A stretch of 64,000 bases of DNA from Kalaharituber pfeilii. Its lineage: Eukaryota > Ascomycota > Pezizomycetes > Pezizales > Pezizaceae. Below, in pieces: positions 46,074 to 59,257 of the stretch. Below the pieces are notes generated by a model. That model had not been told where the DNA came from. It made no database searches and saw nothing but the letters and a program-made list of their open reading frames with translations. The stretch is taken from positions 930,001 through 994,000 of the forward strand of contig WHUZ01000008.1 in the NCBI GenBank assembly GCA_015179045.1. Reading direction: 5' to 3'. The first letter of the stretch is position 1. The number at the start of each line of letters is the position of its first letter. Position numbers and translations under genes: made by a program.

Positions 46074-47171
46074 ATGGCTTCCATCTTGCGCAGTGCACAA
46101 GAAATGCTGAAGCAGGATCATAGCAATGCCGACGGGGCAGGGGATAGCAAAGGTACCTTTTTTGGGTTGCTAAAAAAGAAAACCGAAGGAGAGGGGAAAA
46201 ACTCCAATGAGAGTAAGGGAACCGCTGCAGGAACATTATCCCCACCTGCTTCTGAGGCGGCAAGTCCAAGCCTGACGCCCGTTGACAGTTCTGCAAAGGC
46301 AACTGCTTCGGTACCTGCGCCAATTTCAACAAGCTCCATCGGGCTAAAACCCGCTTCCCCCCCATTGTCACATCCCTCGTCGCCGACTTCGCCTATCCGG
46401 TCCATTCCCCCGCCATCGCCGCCCCCAAACTCTCGACAATTTCCTACCTCAGCCTCCCCACAAAGTCGCATCTCTTCAGCAACTTCGTCCCAAATCTTCG
46501 AAAGGAATGTACAAGAGAGCCATCCAATTCCTCTGTCAAGCAGTTCTTCGTCCTCAACTCTGGCGGCAAGCAAGATTCCAGCACACATTGCTACGGAAAA
46601 CCATATCCCGGCTGTGCTGGAAGCAAGCAGCCTTGCCATTACAGACGGTAGCATCGACCCCGATAATGTTGAAATTGCCATGCTCACTACCCACCAACCT
46701 GTTGCGTCCCAAGTGTCGCAACACCATCATCGCGGGGAAAGGATAAACAATTCTGCATTCACTGATAACGAGGATCTTATTCCCCCATCCACTTCTCACT
46801 CAGGACACTCCCTCGGCCCGAGCTCTAGCGGTGACAAGCGTCGGTTATCGTTCATCTCCTTCTCGGACATTGTCCAAGCTGAGCAAGCTGACCTGCTTGA
46901 TTCCACTATTCTGTCGCCAAGTCCAATGCAGATTGTCAGCCCTGGTTTCCCCGCTACAACCGTCATGGACCAAGTTGGGATATCTGGTATTACGGAGACG
47001 CTTGTCAGAAGAAGAAGCCCGAGCCCTATGAGGAGGACAATGGCAGGGAGCCCACAAAGGAGCAGTGGCGGATTTTTGCCTGAGCGTGGGGTTCAGGATG
47101 GGTTGATGGTTGAGACAATGGGACAGGCGTTGAGGAAGACTGGAAGTGGTGACTTGGGGAAGGGAATCTGA
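46074..47171 (+). CDS. Ser/Pro-rich protein of unknown function
   Basis: An intronless 365-residue frame starting at ATG 46074 (GTGAAATGG context) and ending TGA 47169-47171. I do not recognise a named family. Residues 1-35 form a Lys-rich, possibly helical start (MASILRSAQEMLKQD, FFGLLKKK). About 45-160 are low-complexity Ser/Pro. The C-terminal third has segments that look constrained: KRRLSFISFSDIVQAEQADL (near 255), RRRSPSPMRR and SPQRSSGG (possible kinase sites), and VETMGQALRKTGSGDLGKG at the very end. I have an impression of similar tails in other ascomycete proteins but cannot verify it. No signal peptide or membrane segment is seen. The ordered islands and a normal start context make a real gene likely. 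Confidence 0.75.
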   Translation: MASILRSAQEMLKQDHSNADGAGDSKGTFFGLLKKKTEGEGKNSNESKGTAAGTLSPPASEAASPSLTPVDSSAKATASVPAPISTSSIGLKPASPPLSHPSSPTSPIRSIPPPSPPPNSRQFPTSASPQSRISSATSSQIFERNVQESHPIPLSSSSSSSTLAASKIPAHIATENHIPAVLEASSLAITDGSIDPDNVEIAMLTTHQPVASQVSQHHHRGERINNSAFTDNEDLIPPSTSHSGHSLGPSSSGDKRRLSFISFSDIVQAEQADLLDSTILSPSPMQIVSPGFPATTVMDQVGISGITETLVRRRSPSPMRRTMAGSPQRSSGGFLPERGVQDGLMVETMGQALRKTGSGDLGKGI

Positions 47172-50100
47172 TGCGACATTCCGGGTGAGTTAAGATAGAA
47201 TCTCGGTAGCAGGGAACACTTGAGATGTATGAGAGTGAATTGGTAGGAAGATATGCTTTTTCTTTTTCTTTTTCTTTTTTTTTTTTTCCCCAACGTTTTA
47301 CTTGATTCATGATTTTTTCCACTTTGTTCGTGCGGGCGGTTTTACTCCTGTTCTAATTGACGCAACACGGGATTATTTTTTTTTCTCCCTGTCTCCCCCG
47401 ATTATTGCCCAGAGTTTGGCTTCAACTATACCAACGCGTAAGATGGATAGCCAAAGCAGACAATTGAGTTGATTGACTGACCGACTTACTGACTGATTGC
47501 TGGCCTTTATGGTTACGGTGCCCTTTTACGTTTTTTCACATATTTCCTAATCTTCGTGTAATTTGGATTCCTTTTCTTAGTTTTCTTATTGGTGGGCAAT
47601 ATTGACGTTATATAGCTTTGCTTTTTCATGTTTTGCAATTGGTAGTTTTGGTGTTTCTACTTGTCTAAGTTTGATACATTTTTTCGAATAGTACTATTCT
47701 TGATACGTCAATTCGTATCTTATTTTTCATATCTGAGAATCATGTTTCTTTTATCTCTGGTCTGAGACGTCCCTGGAGGAATTGTCCGTGGATCACAGAT
47801 GCTGTCGGTGGTGGGAAATGTTAGGCTTATATGCTACATCACATATCAGTAGGAAGTAGCTATGTAGGTCTATATCTCTATATATAAAATATATATATTT
47901 TCGAGTTTTCGGAAGGGTGTGTAATTTACGATAGCTTCATGTCGAGATGAAGGTACTGTTTGTGCAAGTCAAAATCTCGATTCTGTCAGACTGTCCCTTG
48001 GAAAGAACATATTGCGAACAGACAGCCTGTATCATTATAGATGTAAGAAGATTGACAACCGAGAGGACCTCACCGCCACTGCAACCGGGCTGTGTAAATA
48101 TTCAATTGATCTCGTACCCAGGAAAACACCAAGGTTGTCTCCCCTTTGTACGAGAACAGTTTTCTCCCCCGCCCGGCGTCTCCCAAGCGTTACCAAATGA
48201 TATAGACCTCAGCAGTACAGTACTAGCAGAGTAGCGCAAAACTGGATGCGTTAGGTCTAATATGTCTGGGTGTATGTGAGTGCTAATGACTCGCTTCGGC
48301 ACCAAATGACTCGCTTAGTGTGACACAGAGGGGCCGTGGACTCACTGCAGCGTGAGGCAGCGACATCCACTGGAACTGAGTTGGTTTAGACGCATAAATA
48401 TCAAACAGATTTGAGCTAGCCCTGCTTGAAGATGGGGAATGTAAATTGATACTTCCAATATGTTGAAAATAAGAAAACAATAGATCTGATTCTCTACCTT
48501 TGCACGTATTTAGTTCACGATTTATTCCTCCATGCTACTCACACATCAAGTCCTTTGGCACAGAGTTGGTCCTGTTGTACGGGTAGACGGGTGTAAAGGG
48601 TTAGTATTATGTACAGTACTGTATGAAGCCAAGGGTGGAAGATTGAACGCCTGTTAGTAAGGCTGATAAGCGGAAGCTGGTACTCAAGATTCTTAATGTA
48701 CTACATACAACACATGTACTCATGCCATACATACAGGCGGTCGCTATGTATGTACTATTGTTACTGTAAAACAGCTGTTAGCTGCTGGAACTGCGTATTA
48801 CTTTGGGTCTGAGCGATTTGGCGCCTATATATACATATTTGTATATATGCATTAGCACAAGAGGCTTTTATTACGTGCATGCTTCAAGGCAATGCAAAGC
48901 AAGGGTAAAAAAATTTCTGAGATAAATACATACCTATTTACCTACATCATGCCACGGGAATCGAAGACCCTCTATCCTAAAAACGCAGATGCCGGCAGCA
49001 ATCCTCCACAAAATTGGTTAGCACAGCTGACCGAGACTTATCGTAGTTTGGGGACGAAACATGCGCTGAGTCGGCAACTAGAGGCGGGGAAATATAGTGA
49101 TCTCTCCAGTTTCAGTAATGACGGCCAGTCTTCAGAGAGAAATGCGCATTTAGATTGCGGCACAAGGAATGATAACAGCTCTTTTTTTTGATATAGTCTT
49201 TTTTTGCAATCATTGGGGGCGGTGCTTAAATCACGCGCAGGCAAAGGTTGGATAGTCATTAACGCTTGACACAAACGATAGACCCAATGAGAACTTTCAT
49301 GAGAATGATGCGAACACATCACAACTATTGCAAAAGACAAGCAGTAGTAGGCGGCTCTCTACAGAAAGTGACAAATTGTTCCTCACAATTGCAATCTCAC
49401 TTTAAATGAGAATTTCTCCTACAACCCTCGACGGTTCAATCATCCCACTTTCACAACAGTCAACTAGCCACAATCAGCCAGCAACCCAACTAACCCACAA
49501 CATTAGTGAACTCTATTCAGGTTCCTAACTTTCATTAAATAGCAGACCAGTGTGAAAGTGTGACCTGTTCTGCCGCTGGATGCTGTAATTGCCGGAAGCT
49601 CTGCATTACAAAGCCTAGGAGATAGAACATAATGTTGACTACCAGGATCCCATTTTCATTGTGCAAATGTGGTGGCCTAGGATTGTTCAACTACAGCGTA
49701 CAGCAGTTGGCTCAAAATGTTGTCCAGGTGTGGCTTGTGATTACACCGGGAATGAAAAATCAGGGATGATGCAAGTTGTTAATGGGTAGAATCAGAATCC
49801 AATGGCACATGGCAGATTCGCAGAGCATTCTTATTTGTGCTTTTTGTATAACTACAATTTACCGATGGAATCAACGCAGAAGGATTGACTATCCACGTTT
49901 CCTAAACTACCCATTAAAACTATAAGCTACACTCGAATGTGCTTGCAATTCGCGTCTCTTGCAATCCCCTCACGAAAACCGATAAGGTTAGCCCATCTAG
50001 GTAGGTAAGAGGTCATGCAATAAAACGACCTATGGCCACAATTTACCCTAAATATGTTTACGTAATCAAAAACAAGGTCTTATGAACCATTGCTGTAGAG

Positions 50101-50756
50101 TTCAATTAGCAAAGGTATGTTTGCTGGAGAGAGTGAGATTATTGGATCCATACAATGTCTGGCGTTAGATCATGAAAGTTAAAGGCTAGTTGCGTTTTCA
50201 TGAAAAGCTTGAGGTAGGGAAGGTGCGGGATTGGAGTATCATAAATGACGTGCATTGATCCCCGACGGTCACGTGAGTCAAGACAGTGATTACCCGAAAT
50301 AAGAAGGTAGAGTCCTCGGTAGTGCAGACTCAGGGAACTTCTTTGTATCAGCGCCGAGGCTGCAGCAGAGTTTAGCCACTCTCGCCCTTGCAGCAACAGA
50401 GGAAGGAACCTAAATGTCACATTCACGTGACCAATGCAGGGTAAGTCAGCAGGGGAACATTTCCAGATTCAATCCTAATCAAGGTTCTTGGGGATTCCGC
50501 ATATAAACTCGCATCCATCATAGAGTAGAGGCAAGAAATGAATGGTGTTTACCCCTGAGACATCTCATATTTGATAAGGGTATTGCTGCTTATCATATTC
50601 AGGGCCTTACGTTTCATAGCAGGCGGTTTGTCTGGTGGCGTTTCATGAGGCTATGACAGTTGATGACGATACGAGACGTTTTCACTGGGCGTAAGTTCGT
50701 TTGCAAGTGACACCAGAGGGTTGGTCCAAGCTACTGTGATGTCAAGCTAAGTATGT

Positions 50757-50850
50757 ACTAGCCAGCAAAATATGTATTCGGACAGGGATACTACCTAGGT
50801 ATGTAAGCACATTATGCACTATGTCCGAATACATATTTTACTAGCTAGTA
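50757..50850. mobile_element. TACTAG hairpin element, copy B
   Basis: A 94-bp unit with 29-bp inverted arms: the left one starts TACTAGCCAGCAAAATATG, and the right one is its complement ending CTAGCTAGTA. Same family as 25621-25704, with a different 36-bp loop. Confidence 0.8.
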
Positions 50851-53129
50851 CTAGGGGGTGAGGGAAAATACTCAGAAGCGCTATGCATGCATTAATGTAC
50901 GCCACTCGACAGGGAGGTCAAAAGTGAAGAAGGTATGAACTAGAATGACTCTTTGTCTTCAGAACTTTTGTATAGGATTTACACAAAAATACGACACACG
51001 TATTTTCTAACTGCATACAAGTTAAAAGGTGTTGCATAATTCCCATTTGACTACCATAGCTATCCAGCACACTTCTAACTAATGACAGGAGCCTTTCTTC
51101 TATCATTTTATCCCAGTTTTTTTTGAAGCTCTTCAACCTTATTTGTGCATTCATCATGTAAAGTAATAATTCAGATGTGCTCAACTCAAGTAGAGTCTCA
51201 ATTGTGAATTTCATGACCGAAATCTTTGTGCGCCGAGCTCGGATTTTCATTTTCGCTATTGTACGAGGCTTTAGCGGGTGATTCGAGGCTGTGACTGGGA
51301 AATGGAGTTGTGCGAGTTGGTTGAAAACAGACATTAAAGCGTGTAGCTATGCGGGGCGTGTAGGAAATTAGCCTCGGACTAGCGTCACCAGTGAAAAATA
51401 AAAGAATATGTCAGTCACGTGCGGCGCCGTAGCGGCTGGGCACGAGATTAGCCTCGGACCAGGAAATGCCTGTAGAGTAACAAGTACTGTATTACATAAT
51501 GAACAGATCCTAGCAACTATCCCTGTCACATTGTATGCGCTTTCGAAGCTTACCCTACCCCGGAGTACTATAGCTAAGCGCTTACTGGGTATAGTGTATC
51601 TCCCAACTGCAGGAACCGATGCACTAAGATGCCTCTGTAGCACCAGCTTGCGGGGTGCACTTATCGCCTCTGGCAACGCAAAGCATTCTCGCTCTCTTTA
51701 TTCCTGCTTTCTGATATATGTAATACTACCTTTATTTGTAGTTGCTCTCGTCCCCATTTATAGGAAGTCCTCGGTCTGCAAGTCAGCTACATGTACAAAC
51801 TGGGGAAATAGATGTTTATCTCGAGGGTTGAGCTGCTAGAGTTGCTTCTGCCAATATCATGTTACCATCGGGCTGAGGAATGCTGGCACCCAACACATGA
51901 TTAAGGTATCTCTTTGATGCTGCGATTTGGGGCTTTGACCTCGCTAAGGATTAGTTGAGTTCAGCACGGACGTGTAGACAGGCCTATGACTTATGGAGGG
52001 CGGAATAAATCTTTACGATTTGAGACTGGCTGCAACTTCACTGGAAGCAAAGTGGTGCCCAGAGTTTCAGCATTGAAGTCCTGCTTCATGATCAATATCC
52101 TTTGATCTGCAACTGAGCATCATTTAATATGTCTGGTTTACCATAGAATTCCATATCCCTACGAGAGCAGGGAAAAGGCAACTCCAATCCCCTGGAACTT
52201 CTGACATGTATGTATGTTAATAATGGGTCATTCCAGCGAAGTCCGTGTACCTATTTCTGTTCAGCAATCATCTCGGGTGGCTTCTCACCGTTGATAGTGA
52301 GTATCTGAATCTTCCTCTGATTGGAAATCATATGATGTAGCGCTTTGTACTTGATCCGGGAACAATCTTGAAGCATGATACTTAGATTTTATCCACTTTT
52401 ATTCGTTTAGGTGATAAAACAGAGGACTCTCCGATATCGACAGCTATACCACCTCCTGCATAGCCGTTAGTCGGGATCTTTCAAGAGTTATAGTACTGTT
52501 GAGAACGGAGTTCGGTTTCTCATTGACTGACCCTTAGCTGTAGTTTCGTAACCCTAAGCTGCGCCATAACATATTCCACTTGTTTTCAAGAGGTACCAGG
52601 GAATATCTGCTTCTGTGAGCTCTATTTCGTGAACTATCAGGTAAGCGCCTCCAGGGGTATTTGCTTCTACAAAGGCTCTGTTGATCGTTACCATTGGGCG
52701 ACTTTGGACCGGGACTCATGGTCAAGTGAGGAAGCTTTGCGCAACTATAGCTTGGGGGCGTCGCAGGCTCGACTGGGAGATCTGTTGGAGGTGGTGCTTT
52801 TGAAGCAGCTTAGCATTCTAGACTGCAGGTGACGAAAGGTTTGCAGCCGGGGCAATTTCACAGCCAGCGCCTGACCAGCCAGCAGCGGGCTCTAGATAGA
52901 CAATTCAGCACGCCGAAAGCTTTGGAACTGGAGGATTCAAGCTGTTCATAACGTAAGCGCGGAAACTTTGCACTGGCGGTAAAAAGGATGAAGCATGTTA
53001 ATTCTATGCTAGCTGAGGCAGCAACACACGGTATGGGGTGCGATGCAAGGGAGCGAAGGGCTACGCCGCTGAGGATCTGCACCGCCGTTCAGACAGGGGA
53101 GGAAGGAAAAATTAGAAGGTACAGTAAAA

Positions 53130-54860
53130 GTGGAGGGGCGTGGATTGCGCTTTGCGGTGAATGTGTATGGGGGGGGGGGGGGTTTCAATCGGCACTGGGG
53201 GGGGGCGGGATGCGGCCCATTGTGCGACGCCGCCGCGCCTCCACTGCTCTGCGCTGCAACTCCACCTCTGTCCATCCTCCCGCTGGGCGAAGGCTGCACT
53301 GGACGCTCTCCTCCACCTGCTGCTCCGACTGCGATCTGCTGCCCCGTACTCTGGGCGCACCCTGCCGGACCAGCTCACTGCGCCCGTGCCCTCATCCCCA
53401 TCCCCATTCCCATCCCCCCAATCCCCCCCCCACACCCCCCATCCCCCCCCCTCCCGCATGCACACTTACACTGCTCAATCCTCATAACTCTACCCGCCCC
53501 AGCTTGTCGCTATTTCGAATTCGCTTTCGGTATCTCCAGAAGGCAACCTGCCTGCATTCCCAGCCCATTAAACCTAGTTTCGCCCGCCAACTAGCATGAG
53601 GTACATACATTAAGCCCGAAATCTAGAGCTGCTCTGCACCTTGCACTACAGCCGATTCCAAAGCCGTCTTTGAGAATTCACCGACTTGCAAACGGTCCAA
53701 CAGCTTCACAGGTACCTGATTGTCCTTCTAGTTTCCTCGAAACGCAGTGTTAGTCGCTTTAACCTGTAAGGCACAAGGAATTAATAGCACTCTTGGAAGT
53801 CACTGATCCCATTTTCTGTGATCTTATCACTACCTTTCTGTGCATCATTCCTTCTGGGCAGTCGAAAGAAGGACGACGGAGCCCTCTCAAGCCGAGCTGA
53901 GGGGATTAGGTTTCATGTTCTATGGCAGAACTGCTGGGCGAGGCTTAAAAATCTAACTTTTTCCAGAACAAAGGAAGACGCCCTGATCGTCCCTCCGCAA
54001 CAACTAGTAGTACCGTACACGCACACTTGCACCAAGCCTGATTACTGTCACCTTTGCTTATTTCCCCATTCTCGACCTCCCATTCGCTCAAGCCAGATTT
54101 CCCGCTGGCTCCCCTCCTCTAATCGAAGTGTTCTAGAAGCTGTCCTAATCTCGATACACCCACATCTTCTCAGGCACCCGTTCATACACACGCATACATA
54201 CGCCCATTGTCAAACACAATCTACATACCCCATTCTCTTATCCACATTAGTTGCGCCTCAGATCTCTTTTAAAAAGTACAATAAAATTTCCGAAAAGTTC
54301 AACAGTACTATCGTTGATTGGGGGACAGTTCAAACTGCTCTAAGCGCAACGGATCTGAAGGGGAGATAGGAGAGGAATCTAGAGACAAAACGAAACTCCT
54401 CGATCTCGTGGTTAGTCCTAGGCGCTACACAGAGTCTCTAGGAGAGTGAAGAGGTCTTGTGGCCTCATTGAGTCTGTCTCAGTTTTACACGAATCAGCAA
54501 CGCAATAGTCGAAGTTTTAGGACGGACACATGGACTTGGGACGAGAAGGATTGCAGCTGTTTTAGTATTTGCGCGTTGAAAGAAGCAACAGAAGGAAATT
54601 TATTAACAAACACACTATCTTTTGTATGCGGTTAAGTATCAACGGATACTCCTCAAATCTCACCGAAGAATTGTAAACGCCTTATCCATTTATACTGGCA
54701 AGGACTTCAAAACAGCTCATATTCCACCCCTCGGATTGTGTGCTCGCGCAAGTGCCTACAGGAGGCAGTGCTTCCAGAGATTCAACTCACATAATTTGTG
54801 ATCCTACCTTTAGATTCCGAGCGAACTTCACATTCTTTGGCTTTGACAATCGCTGAGACA
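53130..54860 (+). promoter_or_regulatory. Long C-rich leader of the BUD2-like gene
   Basis: A run of 13 G (53167-53179) is followed by about 400 bases of C-rich plus strand with runs such as CCCATCCCCATTCCC. Then come 1.2 kb of mixed sequence containing several upstream ATGs before the chosen start at 54861. The open frames at 52988-53599 and 53818-54369 look like composition artefacts. A spliced 5' UTR is plausible: an acceptor-like CCTACCTTTAG lies near 54812. Confidence 0.4.
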
Positions 54861-57800
54861 ATGAGCGGACGTTCAAATGGAGGGGGAAACCGGGTCACTG
54901 TTGGTTCCTCGGATTCCTATCCACATAATGAGCGTTATTTCCCACTACGGACAACGATAAGCCCAGGAATTTCGCGAAATACTGGCGGCTCCCGCTTGTC
55001 ACCAGGTGGATTCAATGCATATCGTGATATGATGACCATCAGGGCGGTAACTCCTGAAGATGAAGTAGATGACGGAGAGGATACGGATGATTCACTTGCA
55101 CCACAACATTCTCCAACCACTCCTCCGCGTGTACCTTCGAGATCATGTAATAGGCTGGCTGCCTTTGAATATCCAGGGAGTATTAGCCGCGGATCACCAG
55201 ATCCTGAGCCTCAAGAGCCGTCCTCACCTAGGAGAAGAAGAGCACAGCAGCACAGTTTACCCCAATTGTCTGATCTCAATTTGCGGAAAAGCAACACGCT
55301 ACCGCTAGAATGTTCTGCTCCTTCCTCCACATATGCGACCACTCCTGTGGCTGGAGGGCTGCCTGGAGACAAGCAAGGGGACAGCCCTTCTCCAGCGGTG
55401 CTGTCGCGACGGCATCCCAGTTCTACAGGCTTCCCCTCCACAACACCTCTATCTCCAGTGACCACAAAATCCTCAGCTTCCTCTACAATTAAAGGCAAGC
55501 AGAAATTTCTACGACCGCAAAGTTCCATTAACACCCTTCATAAGCACGCATCCTCCGACCCCCCTACGTCTCCAGTTCAACAGTCTACAGATGTTAGTAG
55601 AGTGTTAAGTCTTATGAAGGAACTTCGAGGACGAATGGATGGGATTTTGGAATTTCGAATAGGGGAAAATGTTGGTTGGACCAGGGGATACTGTCTGATC
55701 AATGAGGATACTGGAAGCTTAGTTTACCAGAAGGAGGAGGGCATCTCGTCATCACCTGTGGTGATAATCCCGGATTTACGAGGATGCCAAGTGAAAGCTC
55801 CTGGGATGATGGAGGAAACAGAAGGAATAATTGAAATTGTGACACATTCCTCAAAACTTGACATAAAATTGCGTCCTACCTCCCCACAACAATATGATCA
55901 CTGGCTAGCAGCTTTACTATGTTGGCAGCCTATTCGTCCGGCAGGAGCTCAGAATAAGATGGTGAAGCCACACGCTCCATTGTTACCTAACGACAAGAAA
56001 TGTGTGGAAAGAAGGCGAAACTCGGACGCTTCTATGCTGAAGGATGCTGCCATAATCAAAGTTGGAAAATTGTGGCTGTGGAGAAAAGGAGGTGTATCAA
56101 GTACACAATCCTCGTCATTAAGCGGGAAGTCTCATCGGAGTGGTCATAAAGGAACCGTTGCATGGGAGAGAATTTCTTGTACTTTGCAAGAAAATGGAGA
56201 ATTCAGGCTTTACACTGAAACAGATACAACTTTATTGACTATCATTCAGTTATCACAGCTTAACAGATGCGCAGTGCAGACTCTTGATCCATCAATCTTG
56301 GATCAAGAATACTGTATAGCAATTTATCCCCAGTATACACCTTCTACCTCCTCGTACTCACTGGCGAGACCAGTCTACTTGGCAGTAGAGTCGAGGATGA
56401 TATTTGAAGTGTGGTTTGTGCTATTGAGAGCGTTTACGGTGCCAGAGTTATATGGACCTGCGATTTCGTCGACGTCTTCATCTGCTGCATCATCTGCCGT
56501 TCGAATACCAGAGAACGGGGTTGCGGAATCTTTTTCTGATGGAAGTGCTACCTCAAATAGTTTATGTGATTCTTATCGTATTCAGCGATCGCTTTTCCTA
56601 AGGGTGATTGAAGCGAAGATAACTGGTATAGGAAAGAATGGTAGTGTGAAAGACTCCGGAGCTAATGGTGACCTCGAATTGTCGTCCTCTATTGGATCTC
56701 ATCACTCACATCTCTCTGACTACAAAGAACGAAAAATGGATTGCTACGCAGAGGTAATCCTGGATGGAGAGGTCAGGGCCAAAACCATGGTCCGCACTAA
56801 AACATCCAATCCTTTTTGGCGGGAGGACTACGAATTTCCAGATCTACCAGCTGTTCTGTCAGATGTGGCAGTTGTCTTGAAGCAACGGGATCCCCGCTGG
56901 AAGAAGAACGGTGGCGGCAGTGGAGGTGGTCCTGGGACCGTAACAGGAAGTGGTGGATTTGGAGGAGGTTTGGGCGGAACAAGCATACCGGGAGCAAGGG
57001 ACACTATCATTGGAAGGGTGGATATTCAATTAGATGAGCTCAAGGTGGATAATGAGACCGAATGCTGGTGGCCTCTGATAAACACTGCTAAGGGTACTGA
57101 GGATAAAATTGGAGAAATGCTCTTGAAAGTTGGGCTGGAGGAGCTCATTGTGCTAATGGGTGATGAGTACAAGGGGTTATCCGAGGTATGTGACTCGCAT
57201 TGACTCGCATGTTATTTCTCACCCAAGATGAAGTATTGACAATAGTCTAGTTGCTCTATAAATTTGCAAATGGCCTCACGCATGAACTTGCTTTCATCAT
57301 GGCAGCTGATCTACGCAGGCTTGCCTCAACTCTTCTGAAGATTTTTCAAGTAGCCGGCAAGGCTAGTGAATGGCTAATGGCCCTTGCAAAAGAGGAAATC
57401 GATGGCCCATACAAAGAAAACGCGGTCCATCGACTTATGACTGAGGGTAATAGTGCTGATCCAATGGACACAGAAGGAGAAAACTCTCGGCGTGAGAATT
57501 TTGCAAAGGCTACACTCATGGATGCAAATATACTTTTCCGTGGGAATTCTCTCCTTACTAAAGCCTTAGATGCTCACATGAAGCGTTTAGGCCGGGATTA
57601 TCTCGATGAGACACTTGGTGCCCATCTTAAGAAGATTGCGGAAGAAGACACCTATTGCGAAGTGGATCCATTGAGGATAGAAAGACAAGAAGACCTGGGC
57701 AAGAATTGGAAAGCCTTATTATCGATAACCAGGGCAATATGGCAGGCAATCTACTCCAGTCCACAAAGATGTCCTATGGAGCTCCGCAGAATATTGAGAC

Positions 57801-59028
57801 ATATAAGGCAATGTGTAGAGGACAGATATGGAGACTTATTGAGGTCAGTTAGCTACAGTAGTGTCTCTGGATTCTTATTCTTGAGGTTCTTCTGCCCTGC
57901 GGTACTGAATCCCAAGTTATTTGGATTGTTGAAAGGTAAAGTTTTACTATTTTTGTGTCCTGTTAGAACCAAAATATTTATTCATTCTTTCTAGATCATC
58001 CTGGAACCAGAGCTCAAAGGACCTTGACTCTCATTGCAAAATCCCTGCAGGGGCTTGCCAATATGACTACTTTTGGAGTCAAAGAACCGTGGATGGAGCC
58101 AATGAACGAATTCTTGACGGTATTTTACTGAAACCTTCTGGTATTATGATACGGTCTAACAAATCTAAAGGAGCATAGCGACGAGTTCAAGGATTTCATT
58201 GACTCGGTCATCAACATCCCAGCGAAGTATACCCCTCCAGTGGTCCCTCCAGCTTATGCTACCCCAACGACAATTTTATCTCGTCTTTCACAGTCGTCAC
58301 GCGAAGGATTTCCTTCGCTCCCGTATCTCATAGACCAACCTCGTGCGTTTGCGTCTCTGGTTATGATGTGGGATAAATGGTACCCGATATATCGCAGGAA
58401 GTATCCAGATGCTCGATTAGAGGGTGACCTAGCTAGGTTTCATAATACATGTCTGAATATCAGAGAACGAATGCGAGAGTGTGTCGAAAAGGCTGAGAAC
58501 GCAGAAAGGCCTAGTAGCAGTCTAAGTATGAGATGGGAAGAAGTTGCAGAGAGAGTCACTGGGAGCCAACCTGCATGGAATGGTCACGGAGGCGATCAAC
58601 CACCAATATGGCCTACTACCGTCAATACCAACGTGGACCGCAGTGGGAAGTTTGGGTCAACGAAAGGTCACAAGATTCTCGGTATGGGGGCTAGTGGTGG
58701 AAGTATCGATGATGCGTTCATAGGTAGCGGATGGGATAGCGGAAATGGTATGCATCATTTGCCCAAGAAGATGCTGAGTGAATTTGTAGGCGGCTTCCGG
58801 AAAAAGGTCAAGGGAAAGGAAGATAAAGATCGGGAAAAGGAGTCTCGACGGGAAAAAGAGCGGGAAAAGGAAGAAAGGAAGGAGAGGGAGCGGGAAAAGA
58901 AGGAGGCGAAAGAGACAAGGAATGAGTTGAGGTTTATTGCTGTGGCTGATGGATATTCCCATGGACATGGTCACACGCAGCCACATTATGATGATCATCT
59001 GTATTACGAAGAAAAACGGAAATATTGA
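54861..59028 (+). CDS. BUD2: BUD2-like Ras-family GTPase-activating protein (PH, C2, RasGAP)
   Basis: Predicted GAP for the Rsr1/Bud1 polarity GTPase at the cell cortex (by similarity to Bud2). Four exons: 54861-57185, 57251-57935, 57995-58119, 58171-59028; in phase, 1,330 residues. The N-terminal 250 residues are Ser/Pro-rich. A PH-like domain lies at about 260-360 (GWTRGYCLINEDTGSLVY, YDHWLAALLCW) and a second at about 395-530 (KVGKLWLWRKGG). A C2-like domain at 574-740 (FLRVIEAKITGIGK, VRTKTSNPFWREDYEF, IIGRVDIQLDEL) is interrupted by a Gly-rich loop. The RasGAP domain spans about 776-1085, with the arginine finger in LFRGNSLLTKAL (residue 872), YCEVDPLRI and FLFLRFFCPAVLNPKLFGL. The tail is a highly charged Lys/Arg/Glu helix. 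Start ATG 54861 is chosen because the frame above it opens only with a GTG. Confidence 0.92.
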
Positions 59029-59156
59029 TTGTTCTAGATTAGCTGTTTTATACCCCATTTTGCTTCTGCATCTTTCATGAGAATTGAGGGAGGGAGGGAA
59101 GGGAAGTCGGGTTTGACATGAAAAGAACGTGACGGAGTGCGGGTGTCTATTTTGCA

Positions 59157-59257
59157 ATATTTTATTTTTATTTTTATTTTTATTTTTATTTTGTTTTGTT
59201 TTACTTTATTTTATTTTATTTTTTATTTTTTATTTTTTATTTTTATTTTTTTTTCGT
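59157..59257 (+). repeat. TTTTA-type simple repeat tract
   Basis: Successive ATTTTT and ATTTT units on the plus strand, just downstream of the RasGAP stop codon; probably in the 3' UTR or terminator region. Confidence 0.9.

Larger units (their letters stand above)
47172..54860. other. 7.7-kb region without a supported gene
   Basis: Right of the 46074 gene, a pyrimidine-rich 3' flank (TTTTC repeats at 47257-47289) gives way to unremarkable sequence. A TACTAG hairpin element is at 50757-50850. A 14-bp direct repeat (ATTAGCCTCGGACY) sits at about 51367 and 51448. From 53130 a strongly G/C-skewed leader of the RasGAP gene begins. Short frames at 48892-49191 and 51408-51839 have no recognisable content. 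Confidence 0.5.

Noticed and set aside
52988..53599. 203-codon frame and two overlapping frames over the C-rich region
   Set aside because: All three frames are open because stop codons are rare in C-rich DNA; poly-Gly and poly-Pro products with no family resemblance.
53818..54369. 183-codon frame upstream of the BUD2-like gene
   Set aside because: No recognisable protein features; more likely 5' UTR of the GAP gene.
57251..57994. Separate gene encoding only the RasGAP domain
   Set aside because: It opens with TTG directly after an acceptor and joins in phase with the upstream PH-C2 exon and the downstream exons.
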